Shown here: positions 1 to 7,835 of the stretch, one piece after another
Numbering within the stretch: the stretch's first letter is position 1
Layout: each line of letters begins with the position of its first letter
Origin: JBGOUJ01 sp041477005
GTDB taxonomy: Bacteria > Acidobacteriota > Terriglobia > Bryobacterales > JACQDG01
Length of the DNA: 15,154 nucleotides
Direction: 5' to 3'
Assembly: GCA_041477005.1 (NCBI GenBank)
Contig: JBGOUJ010000117.1
Location: 1 to 15,154 of the forward strand
The notes under the pieces: model-generated
Seen by the model: the letters and a program-made list of their open reading frames with translations, nothing else
Told to the model about the DNA's origin: nothing
The model's database searches: none
Position numbers and translations under genes: made by a program

Positions 1-69
1 GATGTTGTCCGAGCCGGCGATCCACTTCTGAGCAGGGGTGAGGTCCACGCCGGTAGTATAATCCACGCC
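1..69. other. Left-edge leader; open reading on both strands
   Basis: This short stretch precedes the first gene. The frame of the downstream gene has no stop between the left edge and the ATG at 70, so an upstream start outside the window cannot be formally excluded. The signal peptide that begins at 70 makes this unlikely. The complementary strand is also open in one frame and reads sensibly (…DYTTGVDLTPAQKWIAGSDN…), so it may carry the beginning of a divergent gene leaving the window. Its only in-frame start would be a GTG near 66-64 without a ribosome binding site. The stretch is too short to decide. Confidence 0.3.
57..62 (+). promoter_or_regulatory. Perfect -10 box; possible leaderless start
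   Basis: A perfect TATAAT ends 7 nt before the ATG of the PHP hydrolase, which would place transcription start at or next to the A of the ATG. No Shine-Dalgarno sequence lies in the 7 nt between. I see no good -35 hexamer at the usual distance. The arrangement fits a leaderless mRNA, but it is inferred from sequence only. Confidence 0.45.
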
Positions 70-2175
70 ATGCGCATCGTTGCGTTGCTGAGTTTCGTCG
101 CGCTGCTGTGGCTGGCGAGTTTTGCCCAAAGAGCGCAGCAGGAGCCGGCGCCGCCGCCTTACGAGCACACGTTCGAAGCGTCGCGGCGCGGCGCCCTGCC
201 GGTCGAGTATCCCGGGCCGTTCACGTTTCCCGATTTCGTGCGGCTGCTGGTGCGGCGGGCCGGGCCGTTCCGTTTGGATGTGACGCGCGATCTGCGGGAA
301 TGGCGGCTGGCGCCCCAGGCGGACCTATGGACGACCGAGCTGCCCGAGGTGCTGAAGCTGCGGGTCGCCGAGGGACAATTGGAGGTAGTCCGGAAGCCCG
401 CCCGGCTGCGGCTGGGAGTGGGCGTCCTCTACAATCTGCCGGTGCTGATTCGCAACGAAGCGTCGGAGGCCATCGACGTGAAGGTGATCGGCACGATCGG
501 AGACGAGGGCCCGACCGACCGCTTTCGTGCACGGCCGGGGATCAATTACTTCAGCTTCAACCTGCGGCCGCGGAGGAAAGGCCAGGCCGCGGTAGCGCTG
601 AAGCTCTACGCCGGCATGAGCCTGCCGGAGGCCGGGTCCCCGCCCGAGAGCACCGTGGCCCAGCAGGTCTCCTTTCCGGTGGAGGTGGTGGGGTGGGGCG
701 GTCTGCGTTTGCGGACCAGCCTCACGGCGCGGATTTACGTGGTCGCGTCCGACGGCCTCTCTTACACGCCGGCGGGGCGGCTGGCGCGGATTACCTGGTC
801 GGCGGGGGATTATTTCTACTACGGCGCCGGAGAGGACCAGATCCAGCTCCCGGCGGGCCCCGCTTCGATCGAAGCCGTGCGGGGCTTTGAATACGAGCCG
901 GCCCGGCAGACCGTGGAGATCGCCGAGCAAAAAATCACCGACGCCACCCTGACACTGGTGCGGCGGGACAATCTCACAGCCGAGGGCTGGTATTCCGGCG
1001 ACGTCCACATTCACGGCAACTACAACAACCACGAGTTCATCACGCCGGAGGACGTGCGCGACCAGGTGGAGGCCGAGGACCTGAACGTCGCCAACATGAT
1101 GGTGGCCAACTCCGACGGCCCGCACGTTCACGACGAGCAGTATTTCGAAGGGCGGCCGAACCGGGTGAGCACCGCGCTGCACATCGTGTATTGGGTCGAG
1201 GAGATGCGAAACTCGGGCCTCTACGGGCACATGTGCCTCACCGGGCTGAAGTCGCTGGTCAAGCCTCTCTACACCGGGTTCGCCAACAGCCCCTATCCTT
1301 ATGACTACCCGCCCAACTACGCGCAGGCGGTGGCGGCACAGAAGCAGGGCGGCGCGGCGAGCTACGCGCACCCCGGCTACGAGTTCACCGCCGAGCCGCG
1401 CACGATGAGCGCGCGAGAGCTGCCGGTGGACCTGGCGCTAGGTTCTATCGATGCCATGGACGTGATGAGCAACGCCAACGAGGACGCCTCCACGCCGATG
1501 TGGTACCGGCTGCTGAACACGGGCCTGAAGTGCGCCATCTCGGCCGGGACCGACAGCTTTACCAACCGCCGCCACCACTGGCTGCCGGGCGCCGAGCGGG
1601 TGTATGTTCACGTGCCGGGCCCGGTTCGGGGAAGGCTCAACTACCAAAGCTGGATTGACAACTACAAGGCCGGCCACAGCTTCGCGACCAACGGGCCGAT
1701 CCTGCGGCTCAACGTGGAAGGAAAAGAGCCGGGGGACGAGCTGCGGCTGAGCAAGCCGGGCGCCGTCACCATCACGGCGACGGCCAGTTCGTACATTCCG
1801 TTTGACACGCTCGACCTGGTGGCCAACGGCAAGGTGATCGCCACGGCTCGGGCGGAGGGCGACGGCCGCTCGGCGCGGGTGACCACAAGCTACAAGCTCG
1901 ATCACAGCGCCTGGATTGCCGCGCGGGCGCGGGGGCCGTTTCAACGGCTGGTGGTGGACGACTGGTTCGTGTTCGCGCACACCTCGCCGGTTTACTGCCT
2001 GGTGGGCGAGGAGAAGATCGGCAACCGGGAGGACGCGCAGTTCTTCGTGGAGTGGATCGACAAGCTGATCGCCATGGCCGAGCGCCAAGGACGTTACGCG
2101 AACGAAGAGCAGAAGCGGGAGGTCGTCGAGCTGTTTCGGAAGGGCAGAGCGTATTACGAAGGGGTGGGTCGATAA
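70..2175 (+). CDS. CehA/McbA family secreted metallohydrolase (PHP domain)
   Basis: The 701-residue protein starts with a clear export signal (MRIVALLSFVALLWLASFAQ), so it is expected outside the cytoplasm. Residues of about 25-300 are a beta-rich N-terminal part of unknown role. Residues of about 305-520 form a PHP-like metal-dependent hydrolase domain: GDVHIHGN contains the paired metal ligands H313 and H315, SYAHPGYE gives H434, and AGTDSFTN gives D495. These are the expected metal-site positions of the polymerase-and-histidinol-phosphatase fold used by CehA (carbaryl hydrolase) and McbA. A further beta domain and a helical tail follow. In this family most members have unknown substrates, so hydrolysis of an ester, phosphoester or carbamate is a family-level statement only. 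The start at 70 is chosen because it begins the signal peptide. The gene is convergent with the GT2 gene and does not obviously belong to the glycan cluster. Confidence 0.92.
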   Translation: MRIVALLSFVALLWLASFAQRAQQEPAPPPYEHTFEASRRGALPVEYPGPFTFPDFVRLLVRRAGPFRLDVTRDLREWRLAPQADLWTTELPEVLKLRVAEGQLEVVRKPARLRLGVGVLYNLPVLIRNEASEAIDVKVIGTIGDEGPTDRFRARPGINYFSFNLRPRRKGQAAVALKLYAGMSLPEAGSPPESTVAQQVSFPVEVVGWGGLRLRTSLTARIYVVASDGLSYTPAGRLARITWSAGDYFYYGAGEDQIQLPAGPASIEAVRGFEYEPARQTVEIAEQKITDATLTLVRRDNLTAEGWYSGDVHIHGNYNNHEFITPEDVRDQVEAEDLNVANMMVANSDGPHVHDEQYFEGRPNRVSTALHIVYWVEEMRNSGLYGHMCLTGLKSLVKPLYTGFANSPYPYDYPPNYAQAVAAQKQGGAASYAHPGYEFTAEPRTMSARELPVDLALGSIDAMDVMSNANEDASTPMWYRLLNTGLKCAISAGTDSFTNRRHHWLPGAERVYVHVPGPVRGRLNYQSWIDNYKAGHSFATNGPILRLNVEGKEPGDELRLSKPGAVTITATASSYIPFDTLDLVANGKVIATARAEGDGRSARVTTSYKLDHSAWIAARARGPFQRLVVDDWFVFAHTSPVYCLVGEEKIGNREDAQFFVEWIDKLIAMAERQGRYANEEQKREVVELFRKGRAYYEGVGR

Positions 2176-2459
2176 GCGCGGCGGCCCGATCTCAGGCGCC
2201 GATCCGGTCAATCTCGACGAGGCCGGCATCCCTTCACGATTAGTCCCCATTGGCTCGCGGCTTGCCGCCAGACCGGCCAAACCAAGACCCAACGCAACCG
2301 GCATCGGATGGACCTGGAGCAGTTCCGGGCCAGCCGCGCTTTCTGGCGGCTCGCGCCATGGCCGCAGCGCTGGACGATTCCCTGCTCTGCCCTGGCTCGC
2401 GTCGGATGCAGCCGGCTGCGAGCGCCTGCCCGGCATTGATTCGGCCGGCGCCGGACGAC

Positions 2460-3632
2460 TCAGACCACCTCGACCTCGTGCAAGCGGTAACAGACACTGG
2501 TTGGGCGGTTGGCCGGATAAAAGCGCCTCTTTCCGATTTTGCGCGTCGCCAGCAGTTCCACCCGCAATGCCCCGCCCCCGTTCACTGCATCCGGCAGCGC
2601 CGCAACGAGTTCAAACGGCCCGAGCGGCAACTCCGCTGCGGTCAGGCGCCGCCCGTCACCGTAGATCGAAAGCGTCTGTTTCGGGGGGTCCGGTGAAAGC
2701 TGCGGCAACTCGCCCCCGATCCGGAGCCGGGCGCCTCTCGCAACACTTGGAAGGATGAAATGGACGCGCCGCCCTGCCCATCCTCCTTCGTACCACCCCT
2801 GGCAACGGGCCGCGTCACCCCAAACTCGGTTGCCGACGATGGTCTGAATCCTATCGAGCACGGGCTTTCCCGCCGGCCGGCAGCGGCGAGAAAGAGCAGC
2901 ATAGCAGGTGTCCAACCCGTAGGAAAAATACGCCGGCACAAATCGCCCCCCCGCATGATTCCGGATGATCCGTCCCAACTCCCGCAGCCGCGGGAAGCCG
3001 CCGGTGGATGTTTTCGTGGCGCCGTACTCCCGAATGCAGCCCAGGTATTCCTCGAGCCGCCGGATCCGGAACCTCTGCCCGAGGCGGATGAACAGATCCC
3101 AATCCAGGCCCCAGCGCAGCGATTCATCGAGGAAGCCGGCCTGTTCGAGCGCCGCCCGGCGCATGAAAGCGGTCTGTTGCAGAATACTATCGCCCACGTG
3201 GATCAGCCGGTACAGGTCGAAATCCTCCGTATAAGGGAAACGCGACTTCACGTTGCCTGTCTCGTCGATGACGTATCCTTCCCCGTAGACCATGCCCAGG
3301 TCCGGATCCTCGGCAAACGCCTCCACCGCCTTGCGGACGGCGCCTTCGAGAAGGACATCATCGGCATTGATCCAGGCCAGAATTTCGCCGGAACATAATC
3401 GAAAGCCTTTGTTCAGCGCATTCGATTGGCCGGTGTCCGGCTCGGAAATCCAGCGCAGCCGCCCGTCGTAGGACCGGATGACTTCCAGAGAGCCGTCAGT
3501 GGAGCCGCCGTCCACAATAAGGTATTCCAGGTTGGGATAATCCTGGCGTAAAACGCTCTCTATGGCCTGAGGGAGCAAATGCCCCTGGTTCAAGGAGGGC
3601 GTGACGATTGAGACGAGTGGTTGCTTCTCCAC
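2460..3632 (-). CDS. Family 2 glycosyltransferase with C-terminal beta-sandwich domain
   Basis: The 390-residue protein opens with a classic GT2 (GT-A fold) domain. PLVSIVTPSLNQG lies at residues 5-17, IVDGGSTDGS at 39-48, the NADD metal/nucleotide-sugar motif at 89-92, and the late-acidic motif WGLDWDLFIRLGQ around 174-186. It should transfer a sugar from a nucleotide donor on the cytosolic side, because there is no signal peptide or membrane segment. From about residue 279 a second domain of about 110 residues begins with GWYEGGW and ends in a short beta strand at the C-terminus. It matches by eye the C-terminus of the protein at 13192-14775. Ordinary GT2 enzymes of this type end near residue 260-280, so this is an added module, possibly for glycan or protein binding. 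The start is GTG at 3632, with AGGGG 8 nt upstream. The gene is divergent from the methyltransferase operon; donor and acceptor are unknown. Confidence 0.95.
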   Translation of the reverse strand: MEKQPLVSIVTPSLNQGHLLPQAIESVLRQDYPNLEYLIVDGGSTDGSLEVIRSYDGRLRWISEPDTGQSNALNKGFRLCSGEILAWINADDVLLEGAVRKAVEAFAEDPDLGMVYGEGYVIDETGNVKSRFPYTEDFDLYRLIHVGDSILQQTAFMRRAALEQAGFLDESLRWGLDWDLFIRLGQRFRIRRLEEYLGCIREYGATKTSTGGFPRLRELGRIIRNHAGGRFVPAYFSYGLDTCYAALSRRCRPAGKPVLDRIQTIVGNRVWGDAARCQGWYEGGWAGRRVHFILPSVARGARLRIGGELPQLSPDPPKQTLSIYGDGRRLTAAELPLGPFELVAALPDAVNGGGALRVELLATRKIGKRRFYPANRPTSVCYRLHEVEVV

Positions 3633-4110
3633 GGCAATAGCCCCTAACGCGGCCTCCTCGCTCCGTGCGGTCTTTGCCGAAGCGCGATGGACGGGTTTGC
3701 GCTAATTCCGCCCGGAATCCGCTGTTTTTCCCACAGCCGGCTCGCCGGAGCCGATGCGGCGTCGAGAAAAATCCCCATGGGCCTATGATATAGCAGTCCG
3801 GCGGGCGGCGCTCTGCTTTTTACGAAATCGGGCGCCGACCGACGCAGAGGGTCGAAGATCCCAGCCAAAAGTCGGCTCTTTTTAGCCAGAGCGTTTCCAA
3901 TTCGAGGAGCCTTCTAAGTAAAGTGTTAATCGGCCGTGGCACCGGCAGGAAATCGAGTGGGCCTCCTCGGACTCCGATCCAGGCTTCGATAATATCAAAG
4001 GCCCGAGCGCGGGCCAGTGAAAATCTCCCGCCCAGAAGAGCACGTTGAGGCCCGGTCGGCTATAATCTGGTGGGCGCGGCGACCGTGGGCGGGCGCCGAT
4101 AGCGGGATCC
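3633..4110. other. Divergent intergenic region between GT2 and methyltransferase operon
   Basis: These 478 nt separate the divergent GT2 gene and the plus-strand operon. The only convincing signal is the TATAAT at 4061-4066. The reading frames here are arginine- and proline-rich translations that look non-coding. A poor -10-like TATCAT (complement of 3785-3790) could serve GT2, but no -35 is visible. A 4-bp stem with five T residues at 3863-3883 is too weak to call a terminator. Confidence 0.5.
4061..4066 (+). promoter_or_regulatory. Perfect -10 box before the methyltransferase operon
   Basis: A perfect TATAAT lies 44 nt before the ATG at 4111 and predicts a leader of roughly 38 nt. The nearest -35-like element, TTGAGG at 4045-4050, is only 10 nt upstream and therefore wrongly spaced. 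The promoter would be activator-dependent or rely on a non-standard -35. It is the only promoter-like site I see for the four-gene operon. Confidence 0.45.
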
Positions 4111-4908
4111 ATGATCCGAAAGTTGCTGGCTCATCCCCTGACGCGTGGTATGGATATTGACGACCCGCGCACCACCCAATTACGGCGGCGGATCATTCGG
4201 GAAAAGAGTTTTTTGCGCCGCATTTATGAGGAATGGTACGCGGGTATTGCAGCAGAGCTGCCGGCGGAACCGGGCCGGGTTCTCGAGCTCGGGTCCGGCC
4301 CCGGCTTTCTGCGCGAGTTCATCCCGGGTTTGATCACGTCGGAGATCCTGTTCTGCCCCGGCGTGAAGGTAGTTCTGGACGGGTGCCGCCTTCCGTTCGC
4401 GGCCGACAGCTTGACTGCGATCGTGATGACCGATGTGTTGCACCATCTGCCCCAGCCCCGCCGTTTCTTCGAGGAGGCCTCCCGTTGCGTGCGGCCGGGC
4501 GGCGTGATGTTGATGCACGAGCCGTGGGTGTCGCCCTGGTCCAGGCTGGTTTACAGGCGGCTGCACTACGAGCCGTTCCGGCCCGACTGGCCGGGGTGGG
4601 AATGCCCCGACGCCGGCCCTCTGTCCGGAGCCAATGACGCCTTGCCCTGGATCGTCTTCGAGCGGGACCGAGCCCAGTTCGAGCGGGAGTTTCCGGAGTG
4701 GCGGCTTCAGACCATCCGCCCGCATATGCCTTTCCGTTATCTGGTTTCGGGCGGGGTGACCATGCGGAGCCTGATGCCGGGCCTGGCTTTCCCTTTTTTC
4801 CGGTGGCTGGAGCAGCGCATGAACCCTTGGATGGAGACGTGGGCGATGTTCGCCGCGATAACGCTGGTCCGGCGCGATGTCCGCCGGGACGGCCTGGCGC
4901 GGGCGTGA
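4111..4908 (+). CDS. Class I SAM-dependent methyltransferase (Methyltransf_11 type)
   Basis: This 265-residue cytosolic enzyme has a Rossmann-fold methyltransferase core. The SAM-binding motif I, RVLELGSGPGF, is at residues 56-66. The motif around VVLDGCRLPFAADS (87-100) is followed by VMTDVLHHLPQP (105-115), the usual post-II acidic strand, and then VRPGGVMLMHEPW (127-139). The N-terminal 45 residues are rich in arginine (HPLTRGMDIDDPR), and the C-terminal part of about 110 residues is probably the substrate cap. The substrate is not readable from the sequence; the context suggests a sugar or a lipid-linked sugar. It is the first gene of a four-gene operon, and the next gene begins 24 nt after its stop. 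The start ATG at 4111 has only a weak Shine-Dalgarno sequence (GCGGGA). Confidence 0.93.
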   Translation: MIRKLLAHPLTRGMDIDDPRTTQLRRRIIREKSFLRRIYEEWYAGIAAELPAEPGRVLELGSGPGFLREFIPGLITSEILFCPGVKVVLDGCRLPFAADSLTAIVMTDVLHHLPQPRRFFEEASRCVRPGGVMLMHEPWVSPWSRLVYRRLHYEPFRPDWPGWECPDAGPLSGANDALPWIVFERDRAQFEREFPEWRLQTIRPHMPFRYLVSGGVTMRSLMPGLAFPFFRWLEQRMNPWMETWAMFAAITLVRRDVRRDGLARA

Positions 4909-4932
4909 CGCTGCCGGTTGGGAGGCGAGCCG

Positions 4933-7170
4933 ATGACCCTGGTCAACAGTCTCTTGATCCTGCTGTTTCTGTTCTCGCTCGGGCTGCCCCTCAGCTTCTT
5001 TTGCCTCCGAGACAAGCAGCCCGCTCTGCCTATCATCCTGGCGCCGCACTGCGGGCTGGCGCTCCTGGCGATCCTCGTGGCCAACGCCTACCTTTTGAAC
5101 CTCGCCGTTTCCCGCACCGTACAACCGATGGTCGGGCTCTGCCTCTTGAGCGGCGCCGGCGGCATCTGGTGGATTCTCAAGACCCGGCAGGATCAAGAAC
5201 TGCGCGCCGGGTCTTTTGTAGTCCCGGCGATCCTGTTCGGGCTGGTCTTTTTGGTTTACAGCCTTCCCTTCATCCTCCATCCGGACCTGATCTGTTACGC
5301 CTACGCCGGCTCGGACGGGAGCGCCTACATCAGCACCGCCGAGTATCAGATGAGGCACGGCGTCTACGACGCTCCGCGACCCGACCTCTACTACGCGTAC
5401 TCGGGATTGATCGATGCCTTCACGCGGATTCGGGACAACTGGGTTGAAAAACCCGGAACCATGACCGTTCTGGCGTTTTTCAGCAGCGCCCTTTCCCGGC
5501 TGCCGCACGAAGTGTTTTCGTCCCTGATGATCACCTCTACGCTGCTGACTTTCGCTGCGGCCTTCGCCCTGGCCCGCAGCTTGCAGTACTCCCCCATGAT
5601 TTCCGGCGGGGCGGCGTTCCTGGCAGCCGTCAGCCCCGCAGTTCTGGCGCTGTCATCCAACACCTATCTCGGCGCTACAATAGCCCTCACCCTGTTTCCT
5701 GTCATCCTGCTTGCCGCCCAGGATTTCTGGGCGAGCCGAAAGAGTGCGTTCCTGTTTGCGCTTGTCTATGCGGCCTACGCCCTGGTGCTCCCTCCAGGCT
5801 GGCTGATCCCCCTGGCGGCGGCCGGCCCGTACATCGCGTATTCCGCTTTTCGGAAGGACGGCCGGGGCGCGCGGACGATCCTGGCTAACGCCGCCGTCGC
5901 GATCAGCGCTTTCGCCCTCCTCAACACTCTGACCTACAGGCTGTACATCCGAAGCCTGGATTTTGTCAATTACGCGCTCGGAAGTCGATCTTCGATCCGT
6001 CGCTCCAGCTTGGACCCTGGCCACTTCCAGCGGATGTGGAGCTTGTTCTGGCACACGCTGGGGGCCGGCCCGGTCATGGCCTCACTCGCTACGAAGCCGG
6101 ATCTGCCGGCAGGTATCGCCGTGGCCTCGATCGGCGTCCTTGGTCTGCTCTACTTCGTTCGCTGCATCAAGCGGCGCGCTTTCTCGGTCCTGTTTTTCTC
6201 CTATCTTTCCTTCTGGCTCGTGGTGCTTCTCGGGGGTGTTGCGGGCCTTTTTCAAAGTTTCGAAGTACTGGCCAGGGTGTCTCAACAATTTGTTTGTTTG
6301 CACGGTCTGGTATTCTCTTCCTTTGTGGCGACGCCGGTATCGCCGGGACGAGGCCCTCGGTTCGCTCAGGCGGGAGTGGTCGCTCTACTTTTGATGGCCG
6401 CCGGTCACCAGTTCAAGCCCTTCTACGATTTCGAAAGGCTGGCTCTCATCGATGACCCTCAGAGGACCAATCAATACACCGGGGCGGCGTTGAGGGCGCG
6501 GGCCGATATCGGCAGCCTAGTGGGACAATCGCCGGTGTTGCTCAGTTCGGCCGTGCCCACTTACACCGGCGTGGCGAACATCGCCACCCTGTTTTCCAAT
6601 GTCCGCCTGGCCCTCCCGCCGCAGTTTTTAAAGTTTTTTTTCCTGGACCATTTGGCCAGACCTGAGGATTACTATTGCGCTCCAACGGTTCTCGTGCCCG
6701 AGGCGTACGCGGACGTGTATGAGCCTGGAGAGCCGGCAACGCTCTACCGGGCGAATTCATTTCGGTTGGTGAAAAACGACCTGATTCTGTTCTTTGACAA
6801 CGACACTTTCCGGATCGAGCACGGATTTGACGTTGTTTTTTTGAAAGACCGGCACTACATCCAGGCGCGGGTGTTGAGCGCACCGACCGTCATTCATCTG
6901 TGCAGCGCGAAGTCTCGAACGGTCGGCCTGGTATTCCGATACCAGCCGCTGCCGCACCCGCGGACGGTGGAGGTGGTCGTCGGCCCGTCTTCTGCCAGGA
7001 GGGCGATCCTTTTCGGCCCGGAGGGCAGAGGGACCGCCGCGGCTGTGCCGTTATCGAAGGGAGAAAACCGGATCGAGCTCCTGCCTCTGTCTGCCGGCAG
7101 GGAGATTGAGGTAGTGGAGATTTCGGTGCTGGAGGAGAGCGCGGCGGAGACGGGAGGAACGGGCGGATGA
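4933..7170 (+). CDS. Polytopic GT-C-like membrane protein with extracytoplasmic C-terminal domain
   Basis: A protein of 745 residues, with the start chosen at ATG 4933 because GGGAGG at 4920-4925 sits 7 nt upstream; a TTG at 4918 is also possible in frame. The first 490 residues or so hold about 11-13 hydrophobic segments. A large loop after the fourth segment contains AGSDGSAYISTAEYQ (D128), the position where GT-C transferases carry their acidic motif. The last membrane segment lies near residues 480-492. The rest, up to residue 745, is soluble and beta-rich, and should lie outside the membrane. GT-C enzymes use polyprenyl-phosphate sugars on the outer membrane face; the assignment here rests on topology and the acidic loop, not on a recognised family signature. 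The architecture matches the gene pair 11786-13204 plus 13192-14775, of which this is the fused form. It overlaps the next gene by ATGA. Confidence 0.85.
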   Translation: MTLVNSLLILLFLFSLGLPLSFFCLRDKQPALPIILAPHCGLALLAILVANAYLLNLAVSRTVQPMVGLCLLSGAGGIWWILKTRQDQELRAGSFVVPAILFGLVFLVYSLPFILHPDLICYAYAGSDGSAYISTAEYQMRHGVYDAPRPDLYYAYSGLIDAFTRIRDNWVEKPGTMTVLAFFSSALSRLPHEVFSSLMITSTLLTFAAAFALARSLQYSPMISGGAAFLAAVSPAVLALSSNTYLGATIALTLFPVILLAAQDFWASRKSAFLFALVYAAYALVLPPGWLIPLAAAGPYIAYSAFRKDGRGARTILANAAVAISAFALLNTLTYRLYIRSLDFVNYALGSRSSIRRSSLDPGHFQRMWSLFWHTLGAGPVMASLATKPDLPAGIAVASIGVLGLLYFVRCIKRRAFSVLFFSYLSFWLVVLLGGVAGLFQSFEVLARVSQQFVCLHGLVFSSFVATPVSPGRGPRFAQAGVVALLLMAAGHQFKPFYDFERLALIDDPQRTNQYTGAALRARADIGSLVGQSPVLLSSAVPTYTGVANIATLFSNVRLALPPQFLKFFFLDHLARPEDYYCAPTVLVPEAYADVYEPGEPATLYRANSFRLVKNDLILFFDNDTFRIEHGFDVVFLKDRHYIQARVLSAPTVIHLCSAKSRTVGLVFRYQPLPHPRTVEVVVGPSSARRAILFGPEGRGTAAAVPLSKGENRIELLPLSAGREIEVVEISVLEESAAETGGTGG

Positions 7171-7835
7171 GGCTGGTGGTACCCAAGGTGCTGGGGATGG
7201 AGAAATCCGGCCCCAGCGATCCGATCCCCTATTATTTCCGGGGCTGGGGGATCGGCCGGATCTTTCGCCGGCGCATCGTGATGGGCCTGGAGATGATCCC
7301 GGAACTGCCGGTGGGAGCCCGTGTTCTGGAGATCGGCTACGGCGCAGGTTTGGTGCTATACAACCTCGCGGCGCGGGCGGGGGAGTTGCACGGGCTCGAC
7401 CTGGACGCCGATCCCGGAGTTGTCGGGCAAAGGCTGGTGAAGCTGGGCGTGAAGGCCGCGCTGGTGCAGGGGTCGGTCGTGGACATGCGGGCCGTCTACC
7501 CGGACGGATACTTTGATCTGGTGGTGTGTTTCTCCACGCTGGAACATGTGGCCGAGATAGGCGCTGCGCTGGACGAGATGGATCGCGTGACGGCGAGTGG
7601 GGGCCACCTGCTACTCGGAATACCGGCGGTAAACCGATTCATGGATGTTGCCTTCCGAGCGATCGGCTTTCACAACATCGACCGCCATCATGTCACCTCG
7701 CCGAAGAAGGTCTGGACGCTTCTTCGAGGGCAAGGCAATCGCTGGGAGGTGCGGCGCAGAACACTGCCGCCGGCGGCGCCGTTCCCGGCCGCCCTTTATC
7801 ACACTTTTCTGGTGCGAAAAAGACGTGAAAGCTGA
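7167..7835 (+). CDS. Class I SAM-dependent methyltransferase
   Basis: This small 222-residue methyltransferase has motif I, RVLEIGYGAG, at residues 52-61. The acidic strand-2 end LHGLDLDAD follows at 74-82, then FDLVVCFSTLEHV at 116-128, and an ASGGHLLLGIP strand after residue 142. The HNIDRHHVTSPKKV segment near 169-182 is typical of Methyltransf_11-type enzymes that act on cell-surface sugars or precursors, but the substrate cannot be read from it. The ATG overlaps the upstream TGA (ATGA), and GGGAGGA at 7152-7158 gives a strong ribosome binding site 8 nt upstream. Translation is therefore coupled to the membrane protein before it. It probably acts in the same pathway on the cytosolic side. 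Confidence 0.93.
   Translation: MRLVVPKVLGMEKSGPSDPIPYYFRGWGIGRIFRRRIVMGLEMIPELPVGARVLEIGYGAGLVLYNLAARAGELHGLDLDADPGVVGQRLVKLGVKAALVQGSVVDMRAVYPDGYFDLVVCFSTLEHVAEIGAALDEMDRVTASGGHLLLGIPAVNRFMDVAFRAIGFHNIDRHHVTSPKKVWTLLRGQGNRWEVRRRTLPPAAPFPAALYHTFLVRKRRES

Noticed and set aside
2183..2237. Minus-strand string RDAGLVEIDRIGA before a stop, resembling the end of RidA/YjgF proteins
   Set aside because: A TGA lies directly upstream in frame and neither other frame continues a RidA pattern, so a 13-residue match is most likely chance.
325..2436. Two long minus-strand open frames (325-1371 and 1438-2436)
   Set aside because: Both are antisense to the PHP hydrolase and are rich in R, H, V and P without motifs. 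The plus-strand protein has clear catalytic motifs.
3863..3883. AGCC/GGCT stem followed by five T residues
   Set aside because: The stem is only 4 bp and no plus-strand gene ends nearby, so a terminator call is not supported.
4180..5508. Long 442-residue open frame on the minus strand
   Set aside because: It lies antisense to the methyltransferase and membrane protein, and its translation is a low-complexity Q/R/P/G-rich string with no domain. It is typical shadow reading in GC-rich DNA.
7645..7824. Upstream extension of the GT-C gene to ATG 7645
   Set aside because: The added residues are arginine-rich and coincide with the coding region of the methyltransferase; GTG 7825 fits the operon and the first membrane segment better.
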